A stretch of 6,113 nucleotides of DNA from NCBI GenBank assembly GCA_958446555.1, contig CAUCWU010000157.1:1-6113 (forward strand), in the 5' to 3' direction. The DNA comes from an uncultured Lachnospiraceae bacterium. GTDB lineage: Bacteria > Bacillota > Clostridia > Lachnospirales > Lachnospiraceae. Position numbers and translations under genes: made by a program. Under the pieces are notes generated by a model. That model saw nothing but the letters and a program-made list of their open reading frames with translations. It ran no database searches and was not told the DNA's origin. Below are positions 4,768 to 6,113 of this stretch, piece by piece (the stretch's first letter is position 1; each line of letters starts with the position of its first letter).

Positions 4768-5508
4768 ATGTCAGCACCATTATTACAGATAGAAGGATTA
4801 ACGGTTCGCGTAGAGGACAAAGAGATTCTGCACGGAATTGATCTGCAGATCAAAAAGGGAGAGACCCACGTACTGATGGGACCAAACGGAGCTGGAAAGT
4901 CCACACTTGGCTATGCACTGATGGGAAATCCAAAGTATCAGATCACCGGAGGAAAGATCCTGTTTGAGGGCAAGGATATTTCCGAGGAGACACCAGATAA
5001 GAGAGCAAAGGATGGCATGTTCTTATCCTTCCAGAATCCGATTGAGATTCCAGGCGTATCCTTAACCAATTTCATCAGAAGCGGCGTAGAGCAGCGCACC
5101 GGAAAGAGAATTCGTTTCTTCGCATATAAGAAGGAGCTTGAAGAGATGATGAAGGTTCTTCAGATGGATCCGTCCTATGCAGAGAGAGATTTAAATGTAG
5201 GTTTTTCAGGTGGTGAGAAAAAGAAGGCTGAGATTTTACAGATGTTAATGTTAAAGCCATCTTTTGCAATCCTTGATGAGACAGACTCTGGTTTGGATGT
5301 TGATGCAGTAAGAACTGTATCAAGCGGTGTAGAAGAATATCAAAAGAGCATTCACGGCGGTCTTTTAATTATCACACACAGCACAAGAATCTTAGAGTCT
5401 CTTCACGTAGATGCTACTCACGTTCTTGTAGATGGACGTATTGTGGCATCAGGAGATGGATCTTTAGTAGATGAGATCAACGAAAACGGTTTTGAGCGTT
5501 TTCTGTAA
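4768..5508 (+). CDS. sufC: Fe-S cluster assembly ATPase SufC
   Basis: SufC is the cytoplasmic ABC-type ATPase that works with SufB and SufD in the scaffold complex that builds iron-sulfur clusters; it is not a transporter. The 246-residue length is typical. Visible motifs are Walker A GPNGAGKST (38-46), Q-loop Gln89 in FQNP, signature FSGGE (146-150) followed by the family-type KKKAEILQM, Walker B FAILDE (166-171), D-loop SGLD (174-177) and His204. DETDSGLD is a SufC hallmark. The start has a perfect AGGAGG (4755-4760) 7 nt upstream. sufB follows after 27 nt, and the order sufC-sufB at the head of the operon is the common clostridial arrangement. Codon choice favours AAG, GAG and ATC more than in the ABC-F gene before it. 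Confidence 0.97.
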   Translation: MSAPLLQIEGLTVRVEDKEILHGIDLQIKKGETHVLMGPNGAGKSTLGYALMGNPKYQITGGKILFEGKDISEETPDKRAKDGMFLSFQNPIEIPGVSLTNFIRSGVEQRTGKRIRFFAYKKELEEMMKVLQMDPSYAERDLNVGFSGGEKKKAEILQMLMLKPSFAILDETDSGLDVDAVRTVSSGVEEYQKSIHGGLLIITHSTRILESLHVDATHVLVDGRIVASGDGSLVDEINENGFERFL

Positions 5509-5535
5509 TAGAATAGAAGGAGACGCAAAGCGATT

Positions 5536-6113
5536 ATGAAAGAAAAGACTTATGTAGAAGATGTCGATAGAAGCATGTATGACTTTAGAAATGAAGACAA
5601 AGATGCTTATAAAGTAAAGGAAGGTTTGAATCCTGCAATTGTAGAGCAGATTTCAAACGAGAAGCATGATCCAGAGTGGATGAAAGAATTTCGTATGAAA
5701 TCTCTTGAGATTTTCAACAATAGTACGATGCCGGATGAATGGGGTCCATCCATTGAGGGACTTGATATGGATAACATTGTAACTTATGTTCGTCCAAACA
5801 CTCATATGGCAGCAAAGTGGTCAGAGGTTCCGGAAGAAATTAAGGATACTTTTGAAAAGCTTGGTATCCCGAAGGCAGAGCGTGAGTCTCTGGCTGGTGT
5901 TGGTGCTCAGTACGACTCTGAGCTTGTTTATCACAATGTAAAGGAAGAGGTAGCAGCACAGGGCGTTATCTATACTGATATGGAGAGCGCATTAAATGGC
6001 GAGTATGCAGATATGGTACACAAGCACTTTATGAAGCTTGTTCCTCCGACTGATCATAAATTTGCTGCACTTCATGGTGCTGTATGGTCTGGCGGTTCCT
6101 TCGTCTATGTTCC
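5536..6113 (+). CDS. sufB: Fe-S cluster assembly scaffold SufB (5' part)
   Basis: This frame is open from ATG 5536 to the window edge (192 codons, roughly the first 40% of a protein of about 470 residues). SufB is the scaffold subunit on which iron-sulfur clusters are formed, together with SufC and SufD. Recognition rests on conserved stretches such as GLDMDNIVTYVRP, ERESLAGVGAQYDSE, VIYTDMESAL and FAALHGAVWSGGSFVYV near the cut end. The C-terminal half, with the residues needed for cluster binding, is outside the window. The nearest ribosome site, AAGGAG (5517-5522), lies 13 nt before the ATG, longer than usual, but no better in-frame start exists and the N-terminus fits the family. The gene is 27 nt after sufC and surely co-transcribed. 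Confidence 0.96.
   Translation, partial: MKEKTYVEDVDRSMYDFRNEDKDAYKVKEGLNPAIVEQISNEKHDPEWMKEFRMKSLEIFNNSTMPDEWGPSIEGLDMDNIVTYVRPNTHMAAKWSEVPEEIKDTFEKLGIPKAERESLAGVGAQYDSELVYHNVKEEVAAQGVIYTDMESALNGEYADMVHKHFMKLVPPTDHKFAALHGAVWSGGSFVYV

Noticed and set aside
160..5323. Reverse-strand ORFs of 62-98 codons opposite def, the ABC-F gene and sufC
   Set aside because: They lie fully antisense to well-supported genes and have no motifs or convincing start signals.
1..6113. CRISPR array, tRNA, rRNA, transposase or integrase
   Set aside because: I looked for evenly spaced direct repeats, cloverleaf-type sequence, rRNA signature sequences and recombinase motifs, and found none.

Overview
The window looks like a stretch of an AT-rich Firmicutes chromosome, most likely class Clostridia (a Lachnospiraceae-type gut bacterium). 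This rests on strong AGGAG ribosome sites, the TTGACA/TATAAT-style promoters, the short clostridial-type peptide deformylase and a sufC-sufB start without sufA. The assignment is inference from sequence style, since no rRNA is present.

Layout, all genes on the + strand. (1) 1-593: a promoter with a 15-base palindrome, a short peptide deformylase (def), and directly behind it a 19-codon stump resembling the start of an HD-domain phosphohydrolase. (2) 594-1303: a decayed stretch with no intact gene. It holds clustered ATTTAGTA/TACTAAAT operator-like repeats and a frame-broken remnant of a Gly/Pro/Asn-rich protein. (3) 1304-4561: the main feature, two probable drug-resistance units in tandem. 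Each has a TTGACA-N16-TATACT promoter, a leader of about 180-190 nt with a tiny upstream ORF and terminator-like and competing hairpins, and then a structural gene. The first gene is a 12-TM MFS transporter; the second is an ABC-F ATPase of the ribosome-protection type. A 15-bp hairpin follows the ABC-F gene. (4) 4562-6113: a second hairpin, a promoter, a leader of about 130 nt with potential pseudoknot pairing, then sufC and the first 192 codons of sufB, the start of an iron-sulfur assembly operon. sufB runs off the window.

How it fits together: the MFS protein would export a compound and the ABC-F protein would dislodge a ribosome-targeting drug from the 50S subunit. This is the same pairing as the known mef(A)-msr(D) system. 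Both leaders have the architecture expected for ribosome-mediated attenuation, in which a drug-stalled ribosome on the short ORF changes RNA folding and switches the gene on. The unusual point is that each gene has its own leader and near-copy promoter. The broken genes upstream and the different codon preference from suf suggest that the resistance pair is an acquired or rearranged islet. No transposase, integrase, tRNA, rRNA or CRISPR array is visible.
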